Shown: positions 1 through 8,061, numbered from the stretch's first letter. The stretch: DNA of 43,125 nt from Pseudomonadota bacterium (GCA_018001635.1 JAGNHS010000024.1:1-43125); one strand, 5' to 3'. The notes: generated from the sequence alone by a model not told the origin. Made by a program: numbers and translations.

Positions 1-483
1 CTTTAGATCTTCAATGTCGGTGATTCCCATCACTGCAAGCCAGTTAGCATACTTGGGATTAGACAAGGCTGAATCCAGAGCCATTTGTAGAATCGTATCT
101 TTTATGGATCCGTCTTTTAAACCTTGTAGAAATTTATTGAGACTAGCCTCATCTGTAACTCCTAACTTTTTAAGAAAACTAGCTGCTTTTGGATTTTTTA
201 GCGCATATTGAAACGCTAAGTGACTCAAAATGTCTTTAAAGTTTGATCCATTTAAATCTCCCTTTAAAAACTTTCGTAAATCCTGAGCCGTATTAATTCC
301 TAAAGCATTTAATACCGCAGCCACTTTAGGATCTGACTTTCCATAGATGATCCCAATATTTAAAAACAAGTCCTCCATTTGCTGAGAGCTAGACGAACTC
401 GAACTCGCAGCATTCGCTTGTGTGCTAATCACAGGCGATGCCAAGGCCAGGGCCAATAAAGCATGCTTAAATAATCTCATCAT
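1..483 (-). CDS. Secreted protein of unknown function (3' part cut by window edge)
   Basis: The minus-strand frame is open from the start codon to base 1, so the C-terminus lies outside the window. Two tandem ATG codons (483 and 480) follow a GAGAGG ribosome-binding site; either could be used. The product begins with a Sec-type signal peptide (MRLFKHALLALALASP, cleavage probably near TQANA), then a Ser run and helical stretches in which similar units of about 40 residues recur (LNALGIN.AQDLRKFLKG; LKKLGVTDEASLNKFLQG; LAVMGITDIEDLK). This suggests a tandem helical repeat built round a G-I/V-T/N-x-x-x-x-L core. No catalytic motif is visible and I do not recognise the family. It is probably periplasmic or exported, with its own promoter upstream of 580. 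Confidence 0.8.
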   Translation of the reverse strand, partial: MMRLFKHALLALALASPVISTQANAASSSSSSSQQMEDLFLNIGIIYGKSDPKVAAVLNALGINTAQDLRKFLKGDLNGSNFKDILSHLAFQYALKNPKAASFLKKLGVTDEASLNKFLQGLKDGSIKDTILQMALDSALSNPKYANWLAVMGITDIEDLK

Positions 484-587
484 TTTTTCCTCTCAAATGT
501 TTGTCTTAGAAGTTGAAGCGAGATGCTTTGTGGACTTTGCGCCACTTACACACCGAAGGAGCTTACAGACGAGCAAAGCTGTTTCTG

Positions 588-615
588 ATTATAGTTCTGC
601 AATTACGATTTTCAG
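588..615 (-). promoter_or_regulatory. Sigma-70-like promoter for the secreted protein ending at base 1
   Basis: Read on the minus strand, CTGAAA (-35, 610-615) and a perfect TATAAT (-10, 588-593) are separated by 16 bp. Transcription would start near 580, giving a 5' UTR of roughly 95 nt before the ATG at 483. This is a motif match only. Confidence 0.45.
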
Positions 616-633
616 CAGTTTACAGAAATTTAA

Positions 634-1515
634 TTAATTTTTAAGAGAACGAAGCCAAGTGCGTTGTTTTTTTGCAACTTGCCTATGAGATATAAGTATA
701 GCCTGTCCTAATTGAGCTCTATCCAAGCCTTGCCCAAGCCCTGCTATAAGCTCTCTATAACCCACCGTTTGAAAACCAGGAGAATCTTCTGAATAGGTTT
801 TTAATAAATCTTTAACTTCTTCAATCCAGCCCGCATCGAACATCTTATAGATTCGAGCTAAAAACAGATCATCGTCAGGCGCCTTATCTGAACCCATAAT
901 TAGCGTATCAATGTTGCCCAGAGGAAAATCAGCTCCAGATTTTGTGAGAGTTTCGAAATCTAATCCCTGCCTCAAAACCAAATCTGAAAAACGCTCTAAA
1001 CGATAACGATCGTTCACATGAATTTTCGAGGCCCATCGAGCATCCTTTTCTAAAAGACGTTGATGCAAGACTTGATTTTCAAGTTTGGAAATTTCTTTGA
1101 TAAACTCAGGATCGCTCGCCACTCCGGCGGACGGACCCTCCAAGAGCATTCTTTCATAAAAATGTGAGCCGCCCACCAATATGACTGGCCGCTTGTTTTT
1201 TTGAGCATTTTGAATCAGTGGTTTTACAAGCCTAGCAAAATCAGCAGCCGTTAGCTTTTGATCGACATCAGCCAAATCAAGGCCACACCAATCGAAATCA
1301 CTACGGTCTTTTCCCATCACTTTGGCTGAACCAATATCGAGTTTTTTATAAACAGCCACGGAATCTAGGCTCACTAAAAGTGGGTGTTTATGATCGGAAT
1401 AACTTGACCGAACATGATCAATTACAACTTGAGTTTTTCCGGAAGCCGTGGCCCCCAAAACACTTAAAAGATTTTCAGCCTTCCATTCCGAGATATTTTG
1501 AATCAATCGTCTCAC
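634..1515 (-). CDS. miaA: tRNA dimethylallyltransferase MiaA
   Basis: The enzyme transfers the dimethylallyl group of DMAPP to N6 of A37 in tRNAs reading UNN codons, making i6A. The 293-residue length is normal for the family. Visible signatures are the P-loop GATASGKT near residue 21, the DSVAVYKKLDIGSAK segment with the catalytic-region Asp, the VGGSHFYERMLL substrate-binding stretch, and the DRYRLERFSDL motif. It starts 11 nt after the mutL stop codon on the same strand, so the two are probably cotranscribed, a widespread arrangement. MiaB, which methylthiolates the same base, is encoded at 29171-30565. Confidence is high from motif order and context. Confidence 0.96.
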   Translation of the reverse strand: MRRLIQNISEWKAENLLSVLGATASGKTQVVIDHVRSSYSDHKHPLLVSLDSVAVYKKLDIGSAKVMGKDRSDFDWCGLDLADVDQKLTAADFARLVKPLIQNAQKNKRPVILVGGSHFYERMLLEGPSAGVASDPEFIKEISKLENQVLHQRLLEKDARWASKIHVNDRYRLERFSDLVLRQGLDFETLTKSGADFPLGNIDTLIMGSDKAPDDDLFLARIYKMFDAGWIEEVKDLLKTYSEDSPGFQTVGYRELIAGLGQGLDRAQLGQAILISHRQVAKKQRTWLRSLKN

Positions 1516-1526
1516 TCAAAATCCTC

Positions 1527-3329
1527 TTATCGATGAAAACTTTCTTCTAAAGTCTGATGAGTCCAAAGCTGCCAAACAGGACGACCATGCGGACAAAGCC
1601 CCTTCCAATCCACAGCATCGAGATCTTCCATAAGTTTTTTAATTTCTTCATGACTTAATCTCTGCCCCCTGCGAACACTCCCATGACACGACAACGACGC
1701 AGCAAGCTTTACTTCTAGTTGTGCCCGTAAACCTTTGATATTTTTATCATCTTTAAGGGAATCGAAAAGTTCATTTAAAAGTTCGCCCCACAAAATATTT
1801 CGATCGGCCTCTGGAACAGCCACGATTTCAATTTGCGAAGGATTGGGCGCTGGGCGCATCACCTCAAAAGAAAATTCCTCCAGACACTCTTCAAGCAGAC
1901 TTCGCTTATCTTCAAGCCAATAAGGAATCTCAATTTTATGAGAAATCAAAAGTGCTTTAGAGCGTAGAAGTTTTTTTGTCTTAAGTATTTTTTCAAATTG
2001 AACTCGCTCATGAGCTGCGTGTTGATCGACCAAAATAATCCCATCGGCCGATTCTAAAACTAGCCAGGAAGCCCCCACCTCGCCCACCACCCTTAAAGAA
2101 GAAAAGTTTGGAACTTGATGATTAACAAGATTAGCTAAAATAGGGGAAGTTGCTGGTGATGAAGAAGGCTTTTGCAAGGGGGCGACCCACGCCGCCTCAA
2201 GCAATCTTTCACTAATGTTTTCATGTCTGGGAAAACTAGGAGCCTCAAACAAAGAAGGCTTCACCCTAGGCTCTTCAACAATTAAAGCAGGCGTATTATC
2301 AAATGTAGATTTTATTTCATAACCCACACTGAGCTTTGGTCGAAGCACTCTAAAAACAACTGAGGCCAAAGAAAAGCCTTGTGGCCATCGAATTTCTTTC
2401 TTTTGAGGATGGATATTAATATCCAAACAGTGAGGATCGGCCTCCAAAAAGACACACACGGCCGGAAAAAACCCAACCTCAAGCAAGCCCGAATAGGCTT
2501 CTCTCAACGAATAAGCCAGTCGTTTATCTTGAACAAAACGACCATTTACAAAAAGATAGATCTGCTTCTGATTCTTAAAGGCCACTGGAGCTTTTGCCGC
2601 ATAAATCTGAATCGAGCGTAGCTCCGGGCAAGGCTTATTCTCAAAAACTTCTATAAGCTCGGCCTCGAGCCCTAATAAAACTTTAAATCTTGTAGAGGCT
2701 TCTTGAGGTGGAAGTTTGCGCTGCTCTTTAATTTCGCCTTTGGAATCCAATATAAAATATTCCCAATGCAATTTTGGATGGCTCAAAGCTAAATCTTGTA
2801 GCATCTGAGAACAGGCCAAGGCCTCCATTCCTGCACTTCTTAAAAACTTCTTTCGAGCTGGAGTGTTATAAAACAATTCTGAAATTGTAATTTTAGTGCC
2901 ACGCTTTTGAGTGCCTGGTTTAATCTGGATTCCTTCAGAGCCCTGACTCTCTAATTGCCATGACTCAGCCACCTCTTGTGAATAAGTTTCAATTTTTAAT
3001 TTAGAAACCGAAGAAATAGCGGCCAAGGCCTCGCCCCTAAAACCCAAACTTTCCACACAATCCAAATCTTCAATGTTTTTAATTTTGCTCGTGGCGTGCC
3101 GCTGAAGACAAACCTCTAAATCTTGACGAGTCATACCGACTCCATCGTCTTCGACTTCGATGTCTTGCAAGCCACCATCGCGAATTAGAATCTTGAGTCG
3201 CTGTGCACCGGCATCGATGGCATTTTCAACAAGTTCCTTGAGAACAGAAACCGGACGATCGACCACTTCACCCGCTGCAATACGATGGATGATCTCGGGG
3301 GGAAGAAGTTTGATTCGCGACACCGACAT
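1527..3329 (-). CDS. mutL: DNA mismatch repair protein MutL (endonuclease type)
   Basis: MutL couples mismatch recognition by MutS to strand incision and excision. The N-terminal GHKL ATPase domain (about residues 1-330) shows ELVENAIDAGA, DDGVGM and GFRGEALAAISSV, covering the ATP-binding motifs. The C-terminal dimerisation domain contains DQHAAHERVQFE, an exact match to the DQHA(x2)E(x4)E metal-dependent nicking motif. It also has the later Cys/His elements ACH-like SCHGSV and CPHGRP that complete the endonuclease site. This implies that the protein nicks DNA itself, as in most bacteria lacking MutH. The length of 600 residues is typical. It is the first gene of a mutL-miaA unit. Confidence 0.97.
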   Translation of the reverse strand: MSVSRIKLLPPEIIHRIAAGEVVDRPVSVLKELVENAIDAGAQRLKILIRDGGLQDIEVEDDGVGMTRQDLEVCLQRHATSKIKNIEDLDCVESLGFRGEALAAISSVSKLKIETYSQEVAESWQLESQGSEGIQIKPGTQKRGTKITISELFYNTPARKKFLRSAGMEALACSQMLQDLALSHPKLHWEYFILDSKGEIKEQRKLPPQEASTRFKVLLGLEAELIEVFENKPCPELRSIQIYAAKAPVAFKNQKQIYLFVNGRFVQDKRLAYSLREAYSGLLEVGFFPAVCVFLEADPHCLDINIHPQKKEIRWPQGFSLASVVFRVLRPKLSVGYEIKSTFDNTPALIVEEPRVKPSLFEAPSFPRHENISERLLEAAWVAPLQKPSSSPATSPILANLVNHQVPNFSSLRVVGEVGASWLVLESADGIILVDQHAAHERVQFEKILKTKKLLRSKALLISHKIEIPYWLEDKRSLLEECLEEFSFEVMRPAPNPSQIEIVAVPEADRNILWGELLNELFDSLKDDKNIKGLRAQLEVKLAASLSCHGSVRRGQRLSHEEIKKLMEDLDAVDWKGLCPHGRPVWQLWTHQTLEESFHR

Positions 3330-3354
3330 AACTCAGGCTTAGAAATCTAAAAGC

Positions 3355-3379
3355 GCCCTGTAAAGAAGCAAAACAGGGC
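3355..3379. other. Short GC-rich hairpin upstream of mutL
   Basis: GCCCTGT (3355-3361) and ACAGGGC (3373-3379) form a perfect 7-bp stem with an 11-nt loop, 26 bp upstream of the mutL start codon. It could be a 5' UTR hairpin of mutL or a regulatory dyad. No U-tract follows on either strand, so it is not a convincing terminator. Confidence 0.35.
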
Positions 3380-3529
3380 TGCCTAGAAGTTCTACAAATT
3401 GAGTCCTCATTTTGGGAAGCTCCTCGAAACTAAAATATTTACAATGATTTACTTAGTGATAAGTTTTTTTCACCCCATGACAATCTTTGTATTTTCATAA
3501 AATCGTCTAAAAGTTCGTCAATAAACGAG

Positions 3530-3556
3530 ATCAAGCATTAAGTCTAAACGCTTGAT
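3530..3556. promoter_or_regulatory. Inverted repeat, candidate enhancer-binding site for the sigma-54 promoter
   Basis: ATCAAGC (3530-3536) and GCTTGAT (3550-3556) are perfect inverted arms separated by 13 nt. They lie about 28 bp upstream of the -24 element of the promoter at 3585-3600. A dyad just upstream of a sigma-54 promoter is where a bacterial enhancer-binding protein could sit; the factor is unknown. Confidence 0.35.
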
Positions 3557-3584
3557 TTTAATAATTTTATCAAATTTGAGAAAA

Positions 3585-3600
3585 TGGCACGCTCCCTGCA
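3585..3600 (+). promoter_or_regulatory. Sigma-54 (RpoN) promoter
   Basis: TGGCACGCTCCCTGCA matches the -24/-12 consensus TGGCACG-N4-TTGCA at every position but one, with exact GG-to-GC spacing. Transcription would begin near 3612, about 45 nt before the ATG at 3656, leaving room for the AAAAGGAG ribosome-binding site at 3638-3645. The rest of the intergenic interval 3330-3655 contains only the hairpin and dyad listed separately. Confidence 0.7.
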
Positions 3601-3655
3601 GATCCTTACGAGCCTTCGACAGAGTATTTGAAGGATCAAAAGGAGCAAACGCTAT

Positions 3656-4231
3656 ATGAGAACTCTAAAGTCTAAATTAAAAACTTTAGCTCTCGGCCTT
3701 ATGGCTGTAAGCAGCTCTTTCTCCATGGCTGGAGACTCTTCGAAGACTGCTCATTATGAAAGGACTCAGTTGACCTTGGCTGACTTCCGCATGCTTCTCA
3801 AGGGAGAGAAGAAAAACGTGCTTGGAAGTGAGCTCGTTGCTGGACTCAGCGACGAAGAAAAGCTTCGCCTATCCGGGAAGATTGCGAAGCTTGAAAAACA
3901 AAGAGCTCAAAAAATTGAGCAAGAAAAAAAAGAAGCTCGTAAAAGTAAAAGCGCCATTAAGAACGACCGCAAAGAAATTCAGCGCAAGAGACTTAACAGC
4001 TCTGGTTCTGATGATGCTGGCTTAAAAGAATCGCTTTTCTCAAGTTTACTTGACGAAGCGAACACCGATGCCCGCCTCACTAAGCGCGTTCAAGAGATTG
4101 AACAAAGCTACCTAGTTTCTGTGTTCTACTCCATGATGGATAGCCGCACTAAACTAGAAATGATTGCTCTAGAAGATAACAGCGCAGTATGGACACAAAG
4201 CGCCAATTTCGAGAGCGTAGCTAGTAAGTAA
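3656..4231 (+). CDS. Secreted, highly charged protein of unknown function under sigma-54 control
   Basis: The 191-residue product begins with a signal peptide (MRTLKSKLKTLALGLMAVSSSFSMAG). A mature region follows with a long, very charged helix at about residues 60-115 that is rich in Lys, Glu, Gln and Arg and probably a coiled coil. The C-terminal third is mixed (LTKRVQEIEQSYLVSVFYSMMD). No enzyme motif is present and I do not recognise the family. An AAAAGGAG site lies 10 nt before the ATG. The near-consensus sigma-54 promoter 56 bp upstream indicates switchable, activator-dependent expression. The stop codon is followed within 10 nt by the long hairpin element 4241-4362. Confidence 0.85.
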   Translation: MRTLKSKLKTLALGLMAVSSSFSMAGDSSKTAHYERTQLTLADFRMLLKGEKKNVLGSELVAGLSDEEKLRLSGKIAKLEKQRAQKIEQEKKEARKSKSAIKNDRKEIQRKRLNSSGSDDAGLKESLFSSLLDEANTDARLTKRVQEIEQSYLVSVFYSMMDSRTKLEMIALEDNSAVWTQSANFESVASK

Positions 4232-4240
4232 ATATTATTT

Positions 4241-4362
4241 AAATTCAAAACAGCATCGAGTCTTTTGAAGACGTCCTCGCCCCAAGCAACACTTCAGACA
4301 AATGTCTAAAGTGGCATGGGTCTGCGGATTGTCTCCAAAAGACTCGAAGCTGTTTTGGATTT
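4241..4362 (-). ncRNA. Candidate structured RNA, copy 1 (long hairpin with conserved 58-nt loop)
   Basis: Arms 4241-4272 and 4331-4362 (32 nt each) are complementary at all but three positions, one of which is a G-U wobble. The enclosed 58 nt (4273-4330) contain an inner hairpin with 10-11 bp arms and a single mismatch. Read on the minus strand, the loop aligns without gaps to the loop of the element at 8215-8347: 40 of 58 positions are identical by hand count, including AATCCGCA at one edge, CCCAT, CTTGGG and GAGGAC at the other edge. The arms of the two copies differ in sequence but each pairs with itself, the expected pattern for a conserved RNA fold. It lies between two convergent genes. 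The transcribed strand is not settled; minus is given because the inner C-A mismatch becomes G-U on that strand. Confidence 0.6.
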
Positions 4363-4419
4363 AAAAACTTCAGAAACTACTCAAACAAGTCGGCTTTATA
4401 CGACTTTCCAAAAAGAATC

Positions 4420-5133
4420 CTAATTCTTAATTTTTCTAAAATAATAACAATACGCTATAGGGCCAACCTTGTGTTTAATAACCTTACCTGAAGATTCTGA
4501 ATAAATCGGATTGTTCTTTATAAGATTTGAAACTTCAACCACGAAATATTCACCGTGTTTTTTAACACTAGCTTTAATATCAAGATTTCCGTTTTTTTCG
4601 ATATCCGCATACCATTCCACTGTCGAATTAGCATCTTGAACCTTAGCTTGGGAGAATTGCCCACCTGCCACTGATTGCTTTAAAAAACCGTCAATGGACT
4701 CAGGATCATTAATTGAATCGTAATTATCAAAATAATCCGAAGGTAAAGCTTTTCCACTCTCATTATGATGAGTTCCTAAAATGATATATTCTTTTACAGG
4801 AGCAGGAAATGCAGGGCCTTCATTATTCTCAGGAGTCACTGCTACATAGGCCATCAATCCGTTAATCGCTAAATTTGGAAGATCCTGATTATAACATCGT
4901 CCGCTCGACCACCCATAAAGCTGTTCCATGCTAACGTTAGCGGCTTCTGCATACCAATTTGAGAGGCTGAGAAAGCGAGATTCACCGTCTAGTTGCGGGG
5001 CCCCTTCCTCAAGCCCACTTAGAGTCACATCTAACGGTCGAGGACTTAGAAAAGCGCTCTTAAAAGAAGCATGAGATATCTGAGACATCCCAATTAACAT
5101 TGAAAATACATATGCAATTTTATTCAATTTCAC
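4420..5133 (-). CDS. Secreted protein of unknown function
   Basis: The 237-residue product starts with a clear signal peptide (MKLNKIAYVFSMLIGMSQISHA). The ATG at 5133 is preceded by a strong GGGAGGAA ribosome-binding site. The mature part contains two separated Cys residues (GRCYNQDL; AYCYYF near the C-terminus) that could form a disulfide, and alternates polar loops with beta-like segments. No catalytic motif is recognisable. It is transcribed divergently from 5271-5936 across a 137-bp spacer and converges on 3656-4231. It is probably periplasmic or surface exported; no family assignment is possible by eye. Confidence 0.82.
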   Translation of the reverse strand: MKLNKIAYVFSMLIGMSQISHASFKSAFLSPRPLDVTLSGLEEGAPQLDGESRFLSLSNWYAEAANVSMEQLYGWSSGRCYNQDLPNLAINGLMAYVAVTPENNEGPAFPAPVKEYIILGTHHNESGKALPSDYFDNYDSINDPESIDGFLKQSVAGGQFSQAKVQDANSTVEWYADIEKNGNLDIKASVKKHGEYFVVEVSNLIKNNPIYSESSGKVIKHKVGPIAYCYYFRKIKN

Positions 5134-5148
5134 GGAAATTCCTCCCTA

Positions 5149-5164
5149 TTGGCATTTCTGCCAA
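5149..5164. promoter_or_regulatory. Perfect short dyad beside the ribosome-binding site of the 4420-5133 gene
   Basis: TTGGCA (5149-5154) and TGCCAA (5159-5164) form a perfect 6-bp inverted repeat with a 4-nt centre. It sits directly upstream of the GGGAGGAA ribosome-binding site of the minus-strand gene. It could be an operator or a 5' UTR hairpin modulating translation; the sequence does not decide between them. Confidence 0.3.
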
Positions 5165-5270
5165 GCACTAGAGGAAATTATCAATGAAGCTTTAAAGTGT
5201 ATATAATTGTTGTGAATTTTACGGCATCGCTTGTCATAATTTTGTAACAATTAGAAATTAACCTAATAAT

Positions 5271-5936
5271 ATGAAGCAGAATTATTGGAGACCTATACGT
5301 TTGATTTATATGCTAGCTCTAACGAATACGATATTTTGCTCGTCACAGATAGGTCATTCGTCAGAAGATAACCCGCAAAGCGGTTGCATTGAAGAACTAA
5401 GACGATTGGCAGCCGATACTGGTTTGATATCGGATAAGCCAGGGGATTCTGAAAGGCGAGCCTACGAGGGAGCCACGCTTGGTAGGTGGGATAATGAAGA
5501 TAGAGAAGATGCGATTAGTTACGTAGAAGATAAAGGTAAAGAATTTCTTGCTGACTTAGATAATTCTTTTAAGCTACTTTCCAAACAATTACCTACGAAG
5601 CAACAAATTGAAATACTGGATAGTGTGAATGTACTATTAAAAAACTATGAGAGTTCATCTCGTACTGGAAGTTTTAATGCCGCATATTCGGATTTTTTAG
5701 CAATTGATAAACACATGGCTACCCTTAAGAAAGTTATCTCCGGTATTACTCCGCAGGATTTTGAAGGTACTACTCTCAAATATAAAAAAATGAATAAATT
5801 AATCAAATCCCTTAGACGCCTCCGCTATGACTTTAAAGAAGAGACTTACTCCAGTTTCGAAGCTACGCTTATAAAACTACTCGCCCCACCCGAATGGGAA
5901 CTAAAGCAACGTTCATTTTTTAGAAGATTTTTTTAA
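5271..5936 (+). CDS. Secreted helical protein of unknown function
   Basis: The 221-residue product has an N-terminal hydrophobic signal segment (residues 10-25, LIYMLALTNTIFCSSQIGHS). The mature region is predominantly helical and charged, including VEDKGKEFLADLDNSFKLL and LKSLRRLRYDFKEETY. There is one mature Cys (SGCIEEL) and a Cys at the signal region (IFCSS) that might be a lipobox, although FCSS is not a good fit to L-A/S-G/A-C. No recognised domain. The gene is monocistronic and followed by 238 bp with one hairpin. It is probably a real exported protein because of the intact frame and signal, but its function is unknown. Confidence 0.78.
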   Translation: MKQNYWRPIRLIYMLALTNTIFCSSQIGHSSEDNPQSGCIEELRRLAADTGLISDKPGDSERRAYEGATLGRWDNEDREDAISYVEDKGKEFLADLDNSFKLLSKQLPTKQQIEILDSVNVLLKNYESSSRTGSFNAAYSDFLAIDKHMATLKKVISGITPQDFEGTTLKYKKMNKLIKSLRRLRYDFKEETYSSFEATLIKLLAPPEWELKQRSFFRRFF

Positions 5937-6045
5937 ATTGGCTTTCACCGAAACGGGTTACTTGAAATTTCGACCAGGGCTCAAGTTTTCCAGAGAATTG
6001 CCGATTTCCTACTTACGATGTTTCGATCGCTTTCGTTGTCCGAAT

Positions 6046-6077
6046 ATCCTTTTGACTGCGTTAACAGCCAAAAGGAT
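6046..6077. terminator. Stable hairpin in the convergent spacer
   Basis: Arms 6046-6058 and 6065-6077 are 13 nt each and pair with a 6-nt loop (CGTTAA). The only imperfection on the plus strand is an A-C pair, which becomes G-U on the minus strand. It lies between the convergent genes 5271-5936 and 6175-7674, where a terminator serving either or both is expected. No U-tract follows in either direction, so intrinsic termination is uncertain. The rest of 5937-6174 shows nothing I can assign. Confidence 0.4.
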
Positions 6078-6174
6078 CCATGCCATAATTACTTGTGATT
6101 TTATCTGTCAAGATTAACGAACATGAAGAAGAAGTTATTCTAGAAATACTCTATGCGCCCCCATCTGAGACTGT

Positions 6175-7674
6175 TTAATGTTTTTTGCGAGTTGTAAAAT
6201 TGTTTAAGGGAACTGCAAGCTGGTTTCCTGGCCCAAGTTGTTCTAATTCACAACTTCGCAAAGAGAGAAATTTATTAACAAGTTCTATCGGAGCTGTTCG
6301 TGCAAAAGCTTCTTCTAAATCATCTCTTACTAAAACGCTTTTTACAAGTGGCGTCTCGGTACTCAAATACCGTTCCTTACTTTGCCGATAGAACTTTTCG
6401 CTTTGATCATAAAGAGCCATAAGCTGTTTATGAAGCTCATCGATCTTCAGGCCCAACTGATCACGCCTCTTTATGGCGGCAAGTCTGCCTGCCTCTGAAT
6501 ATACGTAAGTCGTTTCAGGGTAGTGCTGCACTAAACTATTATATTCGAGTTGGGGTACTTCGATTTCCTTATTAGATTCTTCAATTTTAGAATCAATTTC
6601 ATTTCTTTTTGCTATCCATTGAGCATGATACGAGTAAATAGATGGTGATGAGATCTTGATCTCGTCTAGATACTTGATGAAATCTGCTTCACCAAAGCGT
6701 CTCCCTAATAAGGCAGCGGCGGTCTTTTGCCTTGCAGCCCGGCTTTTTTCAATGATTGGTAAAATGTGGGTCATATTTCTGTTAGAGCGCCCAGCTTCGG
6801 CGAGCAACTTGATCGCAGATTCTTCTATGCTCTCATGTGTTGCGCGCGAGTTGTTTTTTATACGTTGGTTGGATGCAAAATAAGCAAATACCAAAGCTTC
6901 GCTTTGAGAAAGGCCAGCGTTATAAACTGATTCTGACTTGGAACTGTAAGCCCCCAAATGCACTCCGTTGAGGGCGCGCCAGCCAGCTTCCAAAAGGCTG
7001 AGATTTTCACTGCCTGATAACTTGGCAATTGTGGCCTCCCAGGCGATTGCTCCGTCCTTTCTTAAGTCTGAAGATGCGTTACCAGGTGCGGATAAGGCCG
7101 ATATGCAGCCACAAGTTCCCCCCGCTTTTTCATAGGCATAGAAAAGGTCGTTTCTTGAAGTTCCTCCATAGCACTGACCAAATACACCTTTAAGTCGTAC
7201 ATTCATCTTGCCGAGGATGGAACCCATTGCACTCAAGTCATTAAAATCCAAATTTTTGTTTAGTGATGGATCTCCTGTAATGGCAAAGTCTACCGACGCC
7301 CCTTTTTCATCGACATATACCGTTCCATGATTTGTTACGAAAAAATCAACCTCGTAGCTTGAAGGGTCCTGGCCAGGGTTATTTTTTAGCCATAGATCGC
7401 GATCGGCTTTAATCTCATTTAGAGTTTCCTTTAAACTTTCTGGAGTGGCACGCAAAAATTTCGCATCATCACTATGCGGGCCTTGGAATGAATAAACTTT
7501 AGCCGCTCCCCGCCCTAAGTTCTCTTGAGCCTGTTGCATAGAAACTTTAAACTCTTCTTTATTACAGTCACCACACCAATTAATAAGTACGCGCCGTTTA
7601 ATGGGAGTGTTATTACAGACCGCTAAAGCACTACCCTGAACAATAAGGAAGAAAAAGTAGCACCAAAATTTCAT
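6175..7674 (-). CDS. Secreted caspase/legumain-like (clan CD) cysteine peptidase homologue
   Basis: After a signal peptide (FWCYFFFLIVQGSALA), the N-terminal half shows the clan CD layout. A hydrophobic strand leads into His-Gly (VDFFVTNHG, His116), and a second hydrophobic strand leads into Gln-Cys (LKGVFGQCYGG, Cys168). This is the His/Cys dyad pattern of legumain, gingipain and caspase-type peptidases. Before it, RRVLINWCGDC resembles the first strand of the fold. Residues 300-450 are long charged helices, probably coiled coil. The 499-residue product would act outside the cytoplasm. Its start overlaps the stop of the upstream small gene by 4 nt (ATGA), implying cotranscription and perhaps joint function. 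The assignment rests on motifs; the substrate is unknown, and the four-Cys N-terminal patch (WCGDC) is unusual. Confidence 0.72.
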   Translation of the reverse strand: MKFWCYFFFLIVQGSALAVCNNTPIKRRVLINWCGDCNKEEFKVSMQQAQENLGRGAAKVYSFQGPHSDDAKFLRATPESLKETLNEIKADRDLWLKNNPGQDPSSYEVDFFVTNHGTVYVDEKGASVDFAITGDPSLNKNLDFNDLSAMGSILGKMNVRLKGVFGQCYGGTSRNDLFYAYEKAGGTCGCISALSAPGNASSDLRKDGAIAWEATIAKLSGSENLSLLEAGWRALNGVHLGAYSSKSESVYNAGLSQSEALVFAYFASNQRIKNNSRATHESIEESAIKLLAEAGRSNRNMTHILPIIEKSRAARQKTAAALLGRRFGEADFIKYLDEIKISSPSIYSYHAQWIAKRNEIDSKIEESNKEIEVPQLEYNSLVQHYPETTYVYSEAGRLAAIKRRDQLGLKIDELHKQLMALYDQSEKFYRQSKERYLSTETPLVKSVLVRDDLEEAFARTAPIELVNKFLSLRSCELEQLGPGNQLAVPLNNFTTRKKH

Positions 7675-8054
7675 TTGCAGGATTTCACCACTACAGAGGA
7701 ACTTAACTTTTCCATTGCATTTAATTCATTCAGCTGGCGATTTGACAGAAATCGCACAGTGTTTGTATCAGCAATAAAGCTGAGATTATCGACTGGACCA
7801 GCTTTTAGAGATACCGCACTTATTTCTATCAGAGCCCCCGCCCCGATTCCACCGATTAGCCTTTGCTCTCCTTCTAGTAGGATGTTGATTTTCTCTTCGC
7901 TGCGGGAGTCTCGAGATAAAAGAAGCTCTAACGATTTGCCCTTAATCGCGGAGATCTGTCCTCGTATTATGAAGCACCCCGCCTCTCGGATTTCGAAATT
8001 CGCATGAACCGATGTTGTTAGGAAGAGGAATACATTCAAATAAAAAAACCTCAT
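7671..8054 (-). CDS. Small secreted protein, partner of the caspase-like gene
   Basis: The 127-residue product has a signal peptide (MRFFYLNVFLFLTTSVHA). The mature part is beta-rich: FEIREAGCFIIRGQISAIKG, then LLLSRDSRSEEKINILLEG and a Gly-rich turn GGIGAGALIEIS. It has one Cys near the start and one at the end (SCK), possibly a disulfide. The pattern hints at a small OB-like or beta-barrel fold, but no family is recognised. It precedes and overlaps the caspase-like gene by 4 nt, so it could be an inhibitor, chaperone or cofactor of that peptidase; this is inference from position. No ribosome-binding site is evident, and a TACAAT box ends only 7 nt before the ATG. Confidence 0.75.
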   Translation of the reverse strand: MRFFYLNVFLFLTTSVHANFEIREAGCFIIRGQISAIKGKSLELLLSRDSRSEEKINILLEGEQRLIGGIGAGALIEISAVSLKAGPVDNLSFIADTNTVRFLSNRQLNELNAMEKLSSSVVVKSCK

Positions 8055-8061
8055 GACTTTT

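Noticed and set aside
3395..3430. Possible third copy of the structured RNA core (GTCCTCATTTTGGG)
   Set aside because: The short block resembles one edge of the loop, but there are no complementary arms around it and the AATCCGCA edge is missing.
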